Positions 1 through 10,647 of a DNA stretch of 64,000 nucleotides are shown here, piece after piece. Each line of letters opens with the position of its first letter. Positions within the stretch are counted from its first letter, which is position 1. The position numbers were made by a program, and so were the translations under genes. Under the pieces are notes generated by a model. That model was not told where the DNA came from and made no database searches. It saw nothing but the letters and a program-made list of their open reading frames with translations. This DNA is from Xylogone sp. PMI_703. Taxonomy: Eukaryota > Ascomycota > Leotiomycetes. Where the stretch lies: positions 682,001 through 746,000 of the forward strand of contig JAJTUQ010000002.1 in assembly GCA_021399445.1 (NCBI GenBank). The letters run 5' to 3'.

Positions 1-737
1 GTAGCAATCGGCTACGTAGGAGGCTCCGACCTAACCAAGCAGCAAGAGCAACTTGGCACGGCTGAGCGAAGCGTAATTGACATGTTCGACTTTGCCTTCC
101 CTGAGAACGGGTTGACTGCATTCAAATTGGGACAGCCACTTCCCTCGACCTCGTTCATCAAGTGGCTCGGCGAGGAGAAGTACCAGGAGCTGGTTGACTT
201 CATCCTGCATTACGTGGCGGACCTAAAGATCCCGATTAAAAGGGGGACGTTCGTGGAGTTCCGGAACGGAATGATCAATGTTAGTCCTATTGGCAGAAAT
301 GCATCTGTCCAGGAGAGGAATGATTACCAGACATATGATCTGGAGCATGGGATCCGAGAGAAATTTGTGACAGTGTTGAGGGAGAAGTTTAAGGACTTGG
401 GCCTGACGTGAGTCTTATCTACGTCTTTCAATCTCTGTTCTCAAGAAAAAATTGGGCTATGAAGCGGCTAACGACGGGTTATAGTTACTCAATTGGCGGC
501 CAAATTTCCTTCGACGTCTTCCCCACAGGCTGGGATAAAACTTACTGCTTGAAGCACCTAGAGGAGGAGGCAGCAAAGCCAGGTGGTATCAACTACACAA
601 CGATACATTTCTTTGGAGATAAGACAGAACAGGGAGGCAATGACTATGAAATTTACAGCGATCCAAGAACGATCGGCCATTCTGTTAAGAATCCCGATGA
701 TACTGTTGAGCAACTGAAGAAATTGTTCAAACTATAA
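1..737 (+). CDS. sec53: Phosphomannomutase, C-terminal part (5' end outside window)
   Basis: This enzyme interconverts mannose-6-phosphate and mannose-1-phosphate in the cytosol, feeding GDP-mannose synthesis for glycosylation. The reading frame is open from base 1 with no start codon in view, so the N-terminal half with the HAD nucleophile lies outside the window. Two coding segments are visible, 1..407 and 485..737, separated by a 77-nt intron with a GTGAGT donor and TAG acceptor. Joining them gives the family signature [17 protein letters not shown], followed by HFFGDKT and NDYEI, which are typical of eukaryotic PMM. The stop is TAA at 735-737. The gene converges on the PhoD-like gene, with about 200 bp between the stops. 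The family assignment is secure; the symbol follows the yeast orthologue. Confidence 0.93.
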
Positions 738-942
738 GCTTAATCAAACGCTTTCAAGTTATGAGGATTATGTCTTGAGTCATGCGGCATGCGGCACTCT
801 GCTGGTTCAGTAGCGTCATGAGCGGGGTTCTAATTTAACATCCTTTATCTTTAGAAAAGACTTAAATAAAACTGGATAAATGCTACGCTACCCCAATGAA
901 CTCCTTAGATCAAAACCAGATCCTTCTAAAAATATAACTAGC

Positions 943-3900
943 TTATCGCCCAAACTCGAGGCTTGGAATAATGACAGGGCCATACTTCGTAGGGGAGCTG
1001 AATCCACCATCTCCTTGGACTACAAAATCCACCGCTAAACTAAGTTTCGCCAAGCCCTGCTGTCCACTGTGCACACTGCCTGCATAGGCTGTTCCTGGAA
1101 TAGCCTCAGGGTCGTATGCTACAAAGGCAACATAGTTCCGTCGACCCATTAGCTTCTTCATTTCTCTGGCGCTGCCGTTTGCATCTGTCTGGAAGATTTC
1201 CATCATGTCTTCCTTGGTATCTGAGACTTGGTTTGTTGTTCTCTGGCCATTTTGGGGCACGTAGAGCGGTTTGTTGTTATGCAGCATCTTCAAAACGTAA
1301 GATGGTGGTGGGGCGGCAACAATTGCAGAAGCTATGACTTGATACATTGTCTTGTGATCACCTGGGTGGCTTGGATCATGAACTAATCCAGCACCGCAAC
1401 AGTTGACATCTAGATATAACATTTAGTAAATCCACAGCAAGAAGTGAGGACGAGACATTCTTACCTCCAGAAAGGAAAGTCATTCTGATTCCCTTTTGAT
1501 GTGCTATACCTTGTAGAGTCCTAATCAGGTATGTTCGCTCTAGATCTTTGGATTCGTGCGTCCACATATCTCGGAGCTCATCAGCGATATCAATGTCGCC
1601 GAATGTGTTCAGCACATTGCCCATTAAACCGGATTTACCGACTGCCTTCTTGACCTGTGAAAATCCTTGCTGTACTACTTCCTTGCCGCCTACTACACCT
1701 GCTACTGAACTAGTAACTTTACCAAGCAAGTTGTATGTTCCGGTCACGGCCTTTTTACCGGTTGTAATAGTGTGAGCAATGCTCTCGACTGCCTCTAACC
1801 TAGGGTACACGATTGGTACTGATATCATCCAAATACAATGCTGGACGCTAGGTGGCAACAATGCTACTTTGGGGAATATTCCTTGGTAAGTTGGACCGGC
1901 CAAAACCTGTCGCTGATTGCGTTCTGATCGACAGTCTGGACCGACTACAACGACTGCCGGTCCAAGATATTTGACGAAATGCCAACCAGAACCGGTAATG
2001 GTAAATAGATCCACATCAGTATGCACATTCCGAAGCATCTCCAATGTCGTATGGTGCTGAAACAAAAGATACATTTCGATACCAATTCTTCCAATGTTTT
2101 TGAACATATTCGACTGTTGCATATAGTCTGGATACGAACCAAATCCGTCAAAGCTGGATTTCATCAGCAAAAGTAAACAAAACTCAACAGTGGATGACTT
2201 ACATGTCGTGGTCATTGATCTGAAGGACGTGAGGGATCTGTGCAAAAGCTTCTCTTATATAAGGCTGGTCAAAGTGGCTAGTATAGTAATGGAAGTAAGC
2301 ATGTGAGACATCCTCTTCGTGTCTTGCAGTCCAAGCAGCGCTTCTTCTATTTTCCTTCCCGCTCATGGCTAGCCACTGCTTCAGAAGAGGGATCTCCTTC
2401 CACAGCCTGTCGCCGTATATTTGGTCACCTAGACCCAGCTGGACATGGAAACCTCCACATTCCACGTTCTTCTGCAAGACATCTTTCCACATAAAACTGA
2501 CGCCACCGAGTTTGGAACGGTCATTCTGATTCGTGTTCATAGCAAAGTCATTACCAGAGTGAGCGATAAACCGCCAGTTGGTTTCGTAACGTCCAGCAAT
2601 GAGAAATTCATAGCGGGTGCATCCAAGATGTGATGTAATCGCATATGTCCATTTGTCACCGGGTCCATCAGACATCGGAAGGTCCACGTCATACCTGTAA
2701 AATACCCATCTACGATGAGTGAAGATAGGATTCGGTTTGAGCTGACGGGGGTTTGGAGAGAGGTCTACACTCTTATGGATGTGGATTGTAGGAGGCTGTG
2801 GTGATTCTGTGACAATGACAATAGTACCAAGCCAAATTCCTCGCTCTACATCCATATTGACATATCGCAAGTAAGGTCCAAAATATACACCATTTGTGGG
2901 CGTAACCTTGTACATATCAACACCGGCACTGGGTGGCGGCCCAGAAAATCCTGCTGCAGTGGGAGTCTGCGAAGTTATACTCATGATGCTTTCCGCATAA
3001 CCAGGAGTATGTGGAGGGAAGCCAGGTGAGCCAAGTGGAGTCTTTCCAAATTGAGACAAACCTGGCGACGCAAGGGGGTTCCCATATGTTGAAAGAGTTG
3101 GAGATAAGGGAGCTGCATCATGATTTAGTGGATTAGGTCCTGTTGGGAATTCCCATTGCGTTGCTTGTGTTGGAAGGTGGATATAGTAATATTGACCAGA
3201 ATTCTGGTCCAGATGAGCAATCCAACCTTCAGGTAATGGTGGTGGCGATGCTGGACCTAGGCCTTGGAACGGAGAGGCATTTGCAAACTGCTGTACGGGA
3301 GCCGTTGCTCCTGCTGCTGCCGCCGCCGCCTGCTGTGTAGGCTGTTGGGAAGGCCCTACAACATCTTCTCTAGGGTCGTTCGCGAAGGCGGGATGGCCGG
3401 GATGCTGTAAGGCTGGGGAAGCCAGAGGGGCTGCCACATTCTGCTTTTGCACCGCTGCTACAGCTGCCGGTACTGGTGCTCTTCCCGCTTTCTCATTAGG
3501 GTATGTCTGGGCATTTGCGCCGTTGACTCCAGGAGTCACACTGGAATAAGCTGGAGGGGGTGAGGCAGACATGTTCATCCGCTGGAAGTCCTGTTCAAGA
3601 GCAGCAGTATGTGAGTCTGCTGAAGCTCGTCCTCCTTGTTGCGCTGACGGAGGCGGTGGGGAAGCGATTTGATTTGGCCCCTGATATACAGTTGGTGGTC
3701 CATGTGGTTGGTTATCCGGGGATTCTGTGGGAGTCCAGGGCCTTGGAGCAGGTTGCTGGGCTGGTGCCAGACCTGGAGACATTGGCAGTTGCGGGACTGG
3801 AGGAGGAGCATATTGGTTTGCCCTCTGGGCAGCAGCAGCATTATGCGCTTGTAGACTACTAAGAGTAGCTGTCCCTGAAATTCCAGCAGCTGCATACCGA

Positions 3901-4679
3901 GCCTCAATTCCTCCTCCAACTTGTTCGCCAGGTCCGATAATAGGTGTTTCTGGTGGGGGTGGTGAGCCCCTTGTCGCCCTTGTAGTTGATGTGGAGGCAG
4001 TGGAGGCGAATCGATTCATTGGTTTGGGCGCAGCTAGACTGCTTTCCGGATCTGGGACGGGGGGAGGTTGATACCGCTGCTGGGCGATTTCAGGATAGGA
4101 TGGCGTCTGTGAGCCGCTTTTCCCAGCAGCTCCAAGTCGTTCGTCCCTCTTGGGTGCCTTTGCGAACAGTCCTTCTTTGTCTGGAGCGTCTGGAATGGGA
4201 GACTCAGGAAGTGGTTTTGGTGCTGTACCCCGCCTCTCTGCTAGCCCAGGTCCCTTCTTTTCAATGGGGCTCATGTTTAATCGTGGAGTAGTATCATTTG
4301 TTCCCGTCCTGCCTGCTGGTCGGAACTGCTCACCAGACCCGCTGGATCCTACATCAGAGGGAGTTCTGCGATCCTCCGCCGGGTATGGTGCTCGATGAGG
4401 GCGAGATTCGGTGGTATACTGGTAATCGACATCGTCATCGGGATAGGGCAAGGGAGGCAGGGGATTTGCGGAGCTTGAAGCTCCGGGAGGCAGCGGAAAT
4501 GAATGCTGCTTGGAAGCTGGTGTCGGATAGTTGAATCGACCAGAAGCCGCAGACTCTGCTCGAGGGGCAGGGCTCTGTGGTTTATTTATTCTGAGAGGCT
4601 CGACGGTGGGGCTGTCTTCGCCGTTCGACGGCCGTGGGAGAAAGAGCTCCTCATCTGGCTTTCCATGACGGGCAGCCAT
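943..4679 (-). CDS. WW domain plus PhoD-like phosphatase domain protein, 1210 aa
   Basis: Three exons read on the minus strand: 4679..2203, 2153..1465 and 1409..943, together 3633 nt. The start is the first ATG (MAARHGK, context CAACATGG); the frame is open further upstream but has no ATG there. Residues 1-470 are proline-, serine- and glutamine-rich and look disordered. A WW domain follows at about 480-515 (LPEGWIAHLD, then YYYIHLPTQATQWEFP). From about 610 to the end is a PhoD-like metallophosphatase domain with LGLGDQIYGD and NDHDIFDGFGSYP; the second motif is created only by splicing exon 1 to exon 2. Where many PhoD enzymes have a GDVH motif, this protein reads SGDVNCCGAG. The WW domain suggests recruitment to proline-rich partners, and I infer a phosphoesterase activity. 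No substrate can be named. Confidence 0.85.
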
Positions 4680-5610
4680 GTTGAGGTCACAGGCTGGAGG
4701 ACCCTTACTATCAGATTTCGCTAAGAGACGCACAAAAAATTTTGGTTATTTATAGGATGCGATGCGGTCGAGGCGTTGCGACGGGGTGAGCTATGTGAGG
4801 CACAGGAGATCAGTGCCGACAAACGCGGGGCACCGTATCAGACTGCAGGTCGCACAGGTCGGATTTTGGGCCGCCGCAACGAAGACCAGCAACGACAGCG
4901 AAATAAATATATACGACAAAAAGGTACAGGAAGAAAGGAGTATACGGGAGAGAGAGAAGATGAGGAAATGAAACAGAGAAGTATTCCAATGAGGTTGGAA
5001 TTACGCGCGCGAGCTATGCTGAGCCTGATTGCCATCATACGCCCAAGAAACAAGTACGACTCCAGCAGTCGTGGGCGCGAGGGTGCAGCTGTGATTCGCC
5101 AGCAGGGAGGATGTGCAGTTGACCAGTCATCATCGCTGGATTCCTGCTTCGGCGCCTAATTTGCATGACGCTGCCAGAGCAAATCTCCCGGTGATGCAGT
5201 GCTGCTCCCTCATTAAGCGCTCAAGGCCAAACTCCTCGTTGCTGCGGCCCGTTCTGACTCTGGGGGCAAATGAAACTGCTACTCACCTACTTACTGCTGA
5301 AGCCGTGGCTTCCGTCCTGCTCAGCTCTGTCTCGTGAGGGCATACCCATCTCGGACCCTAGACGAAAAAGGGCGCGCATACGGAGTAGTAAGCTGCGGCT
5401 TCGCGATCTGTTCTGGGCTGCACATGTTGGTCAAGTCTTTTTGCTTAAGCTCTCACGGCGATAAGTCCCAAGATCATACCGATATGAAATATATAATAAT
5501 GCCGCGCCAAGTCAGACATAATTGTCTGCGTCTTCAAGATGTAATTACTATGGGAGTGCTGGAGGAAGTTCCCTTGTTGGCACCATTGTATTGTGAGATG
5601 GTCACGTGGA
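4680..5610. other. Divergent intergenic region between PhoD-like gene and CDC6
   Basis: This stretch of about 0.9 kb separates two divergently transcribed starts. Short open frames occur but lack coding character. It holds the upstream and leader DNA of the PhoD-like gene near 4680-4900. I see no RNA gene or transposon. The CDC6-proximal part continues into the MluI-box cluster described separately. Confidence 0.6.
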
Positions 5611-5699
5611 ACGCGTCATGGAATATCGTAGTTCCGTCGCGCAGCACTTTACGCGACGCTGCAAACACGGGCACGCGTTCACGCGACAACCAGACGCGA
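5611..5699. promoter_or_regulatory. Cluster of MluI-cell-cycle-box motifs upstream of CDC6
   Basis: ACGCGT occurs at 5611-5616 and 5673-5678, and ACGCGA at 5651-5656, 5681-5686 and 5694-5699. That is five ACGCG[T/A] motifs within 89 bp, lying 128-216 bp before the CDC6 start. ACGCGT is the binding core of MBF, the Mbp1/Res-Swi6 G1/S transcription factor of yeasts. Fission yeast cdc18, the CDC6 orthologue, is a classic MBF target. A CACGTG-like site (gtcacgtgga) lies just upstream of the first box. Motif positions are seen directly; MBF control is inferred. Confidence 0.7.
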
Positions 5700-5826
5700 C
5701 CCGCTCGGTGGGTACTTCCTACATCTTGTACTTCTCCATGCCTTCCATGCCTTCTCCTGCGACCACCTTCCTCCTCCATACCCTCTACTCCTTCCTTGTC
5801 ATAACACAGAAAGAACAGCTTTAGCT

Positions 5827-7798
5827 ATGGCATCTCCTACGTTAGGCAAGCGGACTCGAAGTTCTACAGACACAGGTAAGAGCAACTGCTCCCCCTTTTC
5901 AGCCAGTAGCACCTTCTAACTTGGTGCAACAAGATTTGAAGTTGAGCGTCAAACGTCAAGCCCGGCAAGAGCTATTCAATGACGAGAATGAATGCCCTTT
6001 CCTCAGCACCAAATCGCCTGTTCATATTGAAATTGACGAACTCTCCGAGCATCTATCCATTACATCCACCCCGTCCAAACGCGGCCGCAATTCTCGTCGA
6101 CAGCCACTCTCTCCTTCGAAAACTAATTTAATATCTATTGAGAATAATGATACCAATAGTAAGGATGATGTTATACCACTACGTAATAATTTTGGCTGAC
6201 AATTGGCAGATGAGCCGGAAAATGTTTTACAAACTCTTACTCCTCAGACCCCCCGACATCGAGACGCGCCTTGCAAGCCCGTTCCGATTACTCCTCGACA
6301 CCGCGTGTTAGTGAGAACAAACTCACTTACTCCACGAACTCCACGCACCTCTGCAAGTCCTTCACAACCCCCAACCGTCTATGGACAAGCTCGCCAACTT
6401 TTCACGCGCAGCAAAGATGCCGGAAAGCTGGTTGGAAGGGATGAGGAAAGACAAGAATTGACGAAATTTATTCAGGATCGTGTGACTGGAAATACTGGAG
6501 GATGTATTTACGTCAGTGGGCCACCTGGAACTGGAAAGAGCGCCATGATCGATGAAGTCAGCTCGGCTTTTGAAGCATCGCAGACCCTGAAGAAAGCATA
6601 CGTCAACTGCATGAGTATCAAGACTTCGAAAGATCTATATGCCACTCTATTAGAGTTTTTGTGTGGTGAAACCGAAGTCATGGAGGGCGATGAAATCAGG
6701 ACGCTCCAACACATGTTTGTTCCCACCAGGAAATCCTCTACTACTTACCTCATCACCCTGGATGAGATCGACCATATTCTTACTCTTGATTTGGAGATGA
6801 TGTATAAACTTATCGAATGGTCACTCCAAAAGTCCTCTCGACTTATACTTATCGGTATCTCCAATGCGCTCGATCTTACCGATCGATACCTCCCGCGATT
6901 AAAGGCACGAAATCTCAAGCCCGAGCTTCTTCCATTCCTTCCATACAGCGCCTCGCAGATTAAGACAATTATAATTACCCGGCTCAAATCACTTATGCCT
7001 GTTGACAGCGCAACCCCCGACTATGTCCCTTTCCTCCATCCCGCTGCCATCGAGTTATGTTCGCGAACTGTCTCTCGGCAGACCGGAGATTTGCGAAAAG
7101 CATTCGATATATGCAGGAGGGCTTTGGATCTGGTGGAATCCGAAACAAGGAAGCAGCATGAGCAAGAAAGTTTTGCTAAGAGGCCATTAGAGGAAAATCC
7201 CAACCTGTCATCTCCGGGAACCCCATCCAAGAGATTAAAGGCCTGCACTCAATCCCTTGCAGCACTTACTGTTGAGACTGCGCCACGCGCAAGTATACAG
7301 CATGTCAAGACAATAACTTCCTCGACGTTCGGAAATGGAGCAACGCAGAGGCTGAAGACCTTGAATCTTCAACAGAAGGCCGCGCTATGTGCACTAGTTG
7401 CTCTTGAGAAACGCAAGAGAGAGGCGGCTGCAAATGTAACGATAACGCCTTCAAAATCAGCAGCTGTAGCACCAACCATTAAAGTTTTATACAGCACATA
7501 TTGCATGCTTTGTACTCGAGATGCGGTTCTTCATCCACTCACAAGCACGGAATTCAGGGATGTTATTGGCAGTCTTGAAACACTGTCATTGGTTAGCCAA
7601 ATTGATGGAAGGAATGGATCCTTTGTGGCCTTGACTCCTAGTAAAAGAGGAAGAAAGCCCGGGTTTAACTCCACTATTGGTATTGGTGATGAGAGACGTA
7701 TTGGCAGTTGTGTGTCAGAGAAGGAAGTGGCTCAGGCCGTTGAAGGATTAGGAGCTGGCATTCTTAAGAGTATTCTAAGTGGTGAAGGGCTTGATTAA
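5827..7798 (+). CDS. CDC6: Cdc6/Cdc18 replication licensing ATPase, 620 aa
   Basis: Exons are 5827..5875, 5934..6158 and 6210..7798 (1863 nt). The 51-nt second intron has a clear CTGAC branch site next to its acceptor. Cdc6 binds the origin recognition complex and helps load MCM2-7 in G1. The N-terminal 170 residues are basic and rich in S/T-P sites (TPQTPRHR, ITPRHR, LTPRTPR), as expected for CDK control of its stability. The AAA+ core shows Walker A GPPGTGKSA at about residues 195-203 and Walker B TLDEIDHIL near 274. The last 200 residues match the Cdc6 winged-helix region. The start ATG opens a tiny first exon (MASPTLGKRTRSS). The gene converges on MRI1, and the MluI boxes upstream suggest G1/S expression. 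Confidence 0.93.
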
Positions 7799-8217
7799 TT
7801 GTGTTGGATAATTGTTTTCTTGCATAGCGAGAGTGTTGGATTAGACTTGTATTAGCTTTAACATGTATAGAAGGGTAGGGGCACTGGGCTAGAGTTGCAT
7901 TGGCATTGCATTTGGACATTTGGAGTTGGCTTGCAGGCATACATAGCAATACCCTTATGAGCTCCTCATGTTGGTCTTTTGGGTTTCTGATAATAGATAA
8001 TATGAACAAAAGGGTTAAATATTGAGAATAGGTTTAAGTGACAGTAGTACATCACTAATAAGCTCAGTTTTCCGCAAGGATCTATTCGTGACTCGAAAAC
8101 TCCGTCCGGTCTAGCAAAGCACATTTAGAAAAAGCAGCAAAACAGCCGGCCCACCAAGGTAACGTTTAGACCGCACATGGTACAGATTACTCCATTTACC
8201 CCCGCCTTTAGGCATGA

Positions 8218-9689
8218 TTAGATATTCTCCATCTTGAACTGCATATTCTCCTCATCTCTCTTTCCACTCCCAGTTCCATTCTCTAGCCCCGTAGGACCGC
8301 CGGTCTTCCCTTCCACCTGCGCAGCCCACCTTTCAGGCATAATAGACTGGAAATTAAACGTCCCCTTGGAACTCCTAATCACCTCCCCCTTTTCCGTGAT
8401 AATAGCATCGATGTACTCGTGAGGCGTGACGTCGAAGCTTGGGTTCCAGACGTTAATTTCCTGGTGTGCAATGGCGACTCTGGCCGTAGTGCTCGAATCT
8501 ACAACGTGCTCTCCGTCCTTCTGGACTACGACCGCGCCACTGATTTGCGTGAGTTCTTTTGGTGCGCGATCTTCGATCCTGATTGCTTCGCCAGAGGGCG
8601 TCTCGAGATCGATGCTTGTGGTGGGCGCTGCGACGATGAACTTGATGCCGTGTGCTTTAGCAAGAACTGCGAGACTGTAGGTTCCAATCTTGTTCGCTGT
8701 GTCGCCATTGCGAGCTACTCTGTCGGCGCCAACAATCACGGCCGAGATGTTTTTCTCTTCTTTTCTCCTCGCGAAGAGTGCACCAGCCATTGAGTCTGTG
8801 ATCAAAGTGGAGGGGATTTGCTCGTACACGAGCTCGAAGGCTGTAAGTCGCGAGCCTTGGTTATAAGGGCGGGTTTCGGTACAGAAAGCGTGGTCTAGGT
8901 AGTTCATCTTATGGAGACTGCGGATGATTCCAAGAGCTGTACCATGACCAGATGTGGCAAGAGAGCCAGTGTTGCAGTGAGTTAGAACACTCAGCTTCTT
9001 GTACGTCCTGTCCGGTGCGCCTTGGGTTCCTGGAGGGCTTGTGGTGAAGTAACGTGTCTCATCGCCATCTTCTATGTGATTAATTACGGGAACTTGTTGT
9101 CTCCGTAAGTACTCCGCTCCGTATCTTCCAATTGCCAGATTTGTCGTGAGGTCATCTTCCAATATCTTTTCTGCTGCTTCAATGTATGCGTCTCTAATCT
9201 CAGCGGCAGCAGCTTTGCCATCAGATTTCGTAGATGCTAAGGACGCTGACTGAACCGTCCTCTTTAAGAGTTTAATGGCATTCGACAGATCGACGGCGGT
9301 AGGTCTACTGTTGATCAAGTAATCGAGTCTCGAGTTGACATATTCCACAGCATCTCCTTTGCTGCTAGCACCTATCTAGAGGTCAGAATATGCCAGATAA
9401 ATGATGATTCGGTTGCTACATACCATCCTTCTGAGCCGCTAATTCAACGGCTAGAGCGAGAGCTGCGACAATGGCGATAGCTGGCGCACCTATGTCAAAG
9501 TGTCTCAGTGGTAGAATTCATTAGATCAATTTATAGGTAGATCATACCTCGCACGCGCATAGACTTGATGCAATCAAATGCTTCCTCGCACGTGGAGACA
9601 TTATCATAGACAAACTCATGTGGAAGTCTTAGTTGATCCAAAACTTCCAATTTGCCCCGCGCATATTTGATGGCTTGAAGCCCCGCCAT
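8218..9689 (-). CDS. MRI1: Methylthioribose-1-phosphate isomerase, 453 aa
   Basis: Exons on the minus strand are 9689..9548, 9489..9424 and 9371..8218 (1362 nt). The enzyme isomerises 5-methylthioribose-1-phosphate to methylthioribulose-1-phosphate in the methionine salvage pathway. The start MAGLQAIKYARG and the spliced junction KSMRVRGAPAIAIVAAL match the family N-terminus. The catalytic Cys is in THCNTGSLAT and the catalytic Asp in VGADRVARNGDTANKIGT. The protein is some tens of residues longer than common family members, mainly through a polar C-terminal tail. It resembles eIF2B alpha-type subunits in fold, but the active-site pair argues for the isomerase. The next pathway enzyme, MDE1, lies about 13 kb downstream in the window. 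Confidence 0.95.
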
Positions 9690-10647
9690 TGCTGTGCCTT
9701 TGTCTGTAAGATACGTAAACAAATTGAAACAAGCAGCCCAACAATATATATACTTATAAGAGCAGCTCTTATAACGGACCAAGATGTAAATAAAGAGACG
9801 CGGAAAACTGGACAAGGACTCAAATAACCATCACTACAGCAGAGGCAAAATTGTAAACGTGCTCCTTCCCGTAGCCATGCCATTCGTCGAAACGCAATGC
9901 TAGGGCGGTGAGGTAATTTTTTCTGCCAATACCCCGCTATTGAACAAGGTTAGGCGCAATGTAAGGGGCCCTTGCAAGGTCACCCGCAAGAAATCAATCT
10001 ATGATCTAATAAATTGCGACCAAGCTGTCAAATTGCTCTAGTTTCTCACATTATGGCGGCCTTCATAGCTGGCTGTATATATATGATGCAAATAACCCTA
10101 CAATAAACTAGCCTTATATACAGGACCCGAGGGATATCGTGAGAAATCCAGCTCAGTCCAAGATAGCCGTATATAAAATCTTCGAAGGATCAAAACTAAG
10201 TTCTTCCACTTCATAGCCAAGCTGCCCTCGGGGTATTCCGAGATCACCTGGATAAGCTGTCGTATATGATAATATGGTATGGAACGGAATCTATACAGCC
10301 AAAATCTACCTTGCAAACTTGCCATAGGAATGTAGCCCTCGTGGTTGAAACCAAAATCAAATCGTAAAATAATGCCGTCACACCAGGTGATTGGAGTGGA
10401 CATAATGGGGGAATATTTGTCATATTGATCACAAAAGTGCTTGTCCAAATACTCCCAACGCCGAAGAGTGACCGTAAATTGTAAAAAAAAGAATACTTTT
10501 CATGTTTGGGGAGTTTTACCACGCGCCCGACTTTTGACGCGAATATCTCCACTCAAATTGGACCTACTATAGACCAATGGGAGAGCCCGGCACATAACGT
10601 AATTTAGGTGGATTGAGAAGAATGTATTATAGGAGAGCGCCATGGTT
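9690..10647. other. AT-rich gene-poor interval with one coding-like minus-strand frame
   Basis: This 0.96-kb interval lies between the start of MRI1 and the 3' end of the SAM/HMG gene. On the minus strand an open frame of about 115 codons (10098-10448) has a protein-like composition (for example DGIILRFDFGFNHEGY and FRSIPYYHIRQL). It has no ATG at its head and no partner exon I can join with confidence. A second frame overlaps it (10244-10552). It may be a gene relic or chance. I see no other feature. Confidence 0.3.

Noticed and set aside
4680..4733. Upstream extension of the PhoD-like protein by 18 codons
   Set aside because: The extension begins with GTG, not ATG. The ATG at 4679 has a strong context and is the better start.
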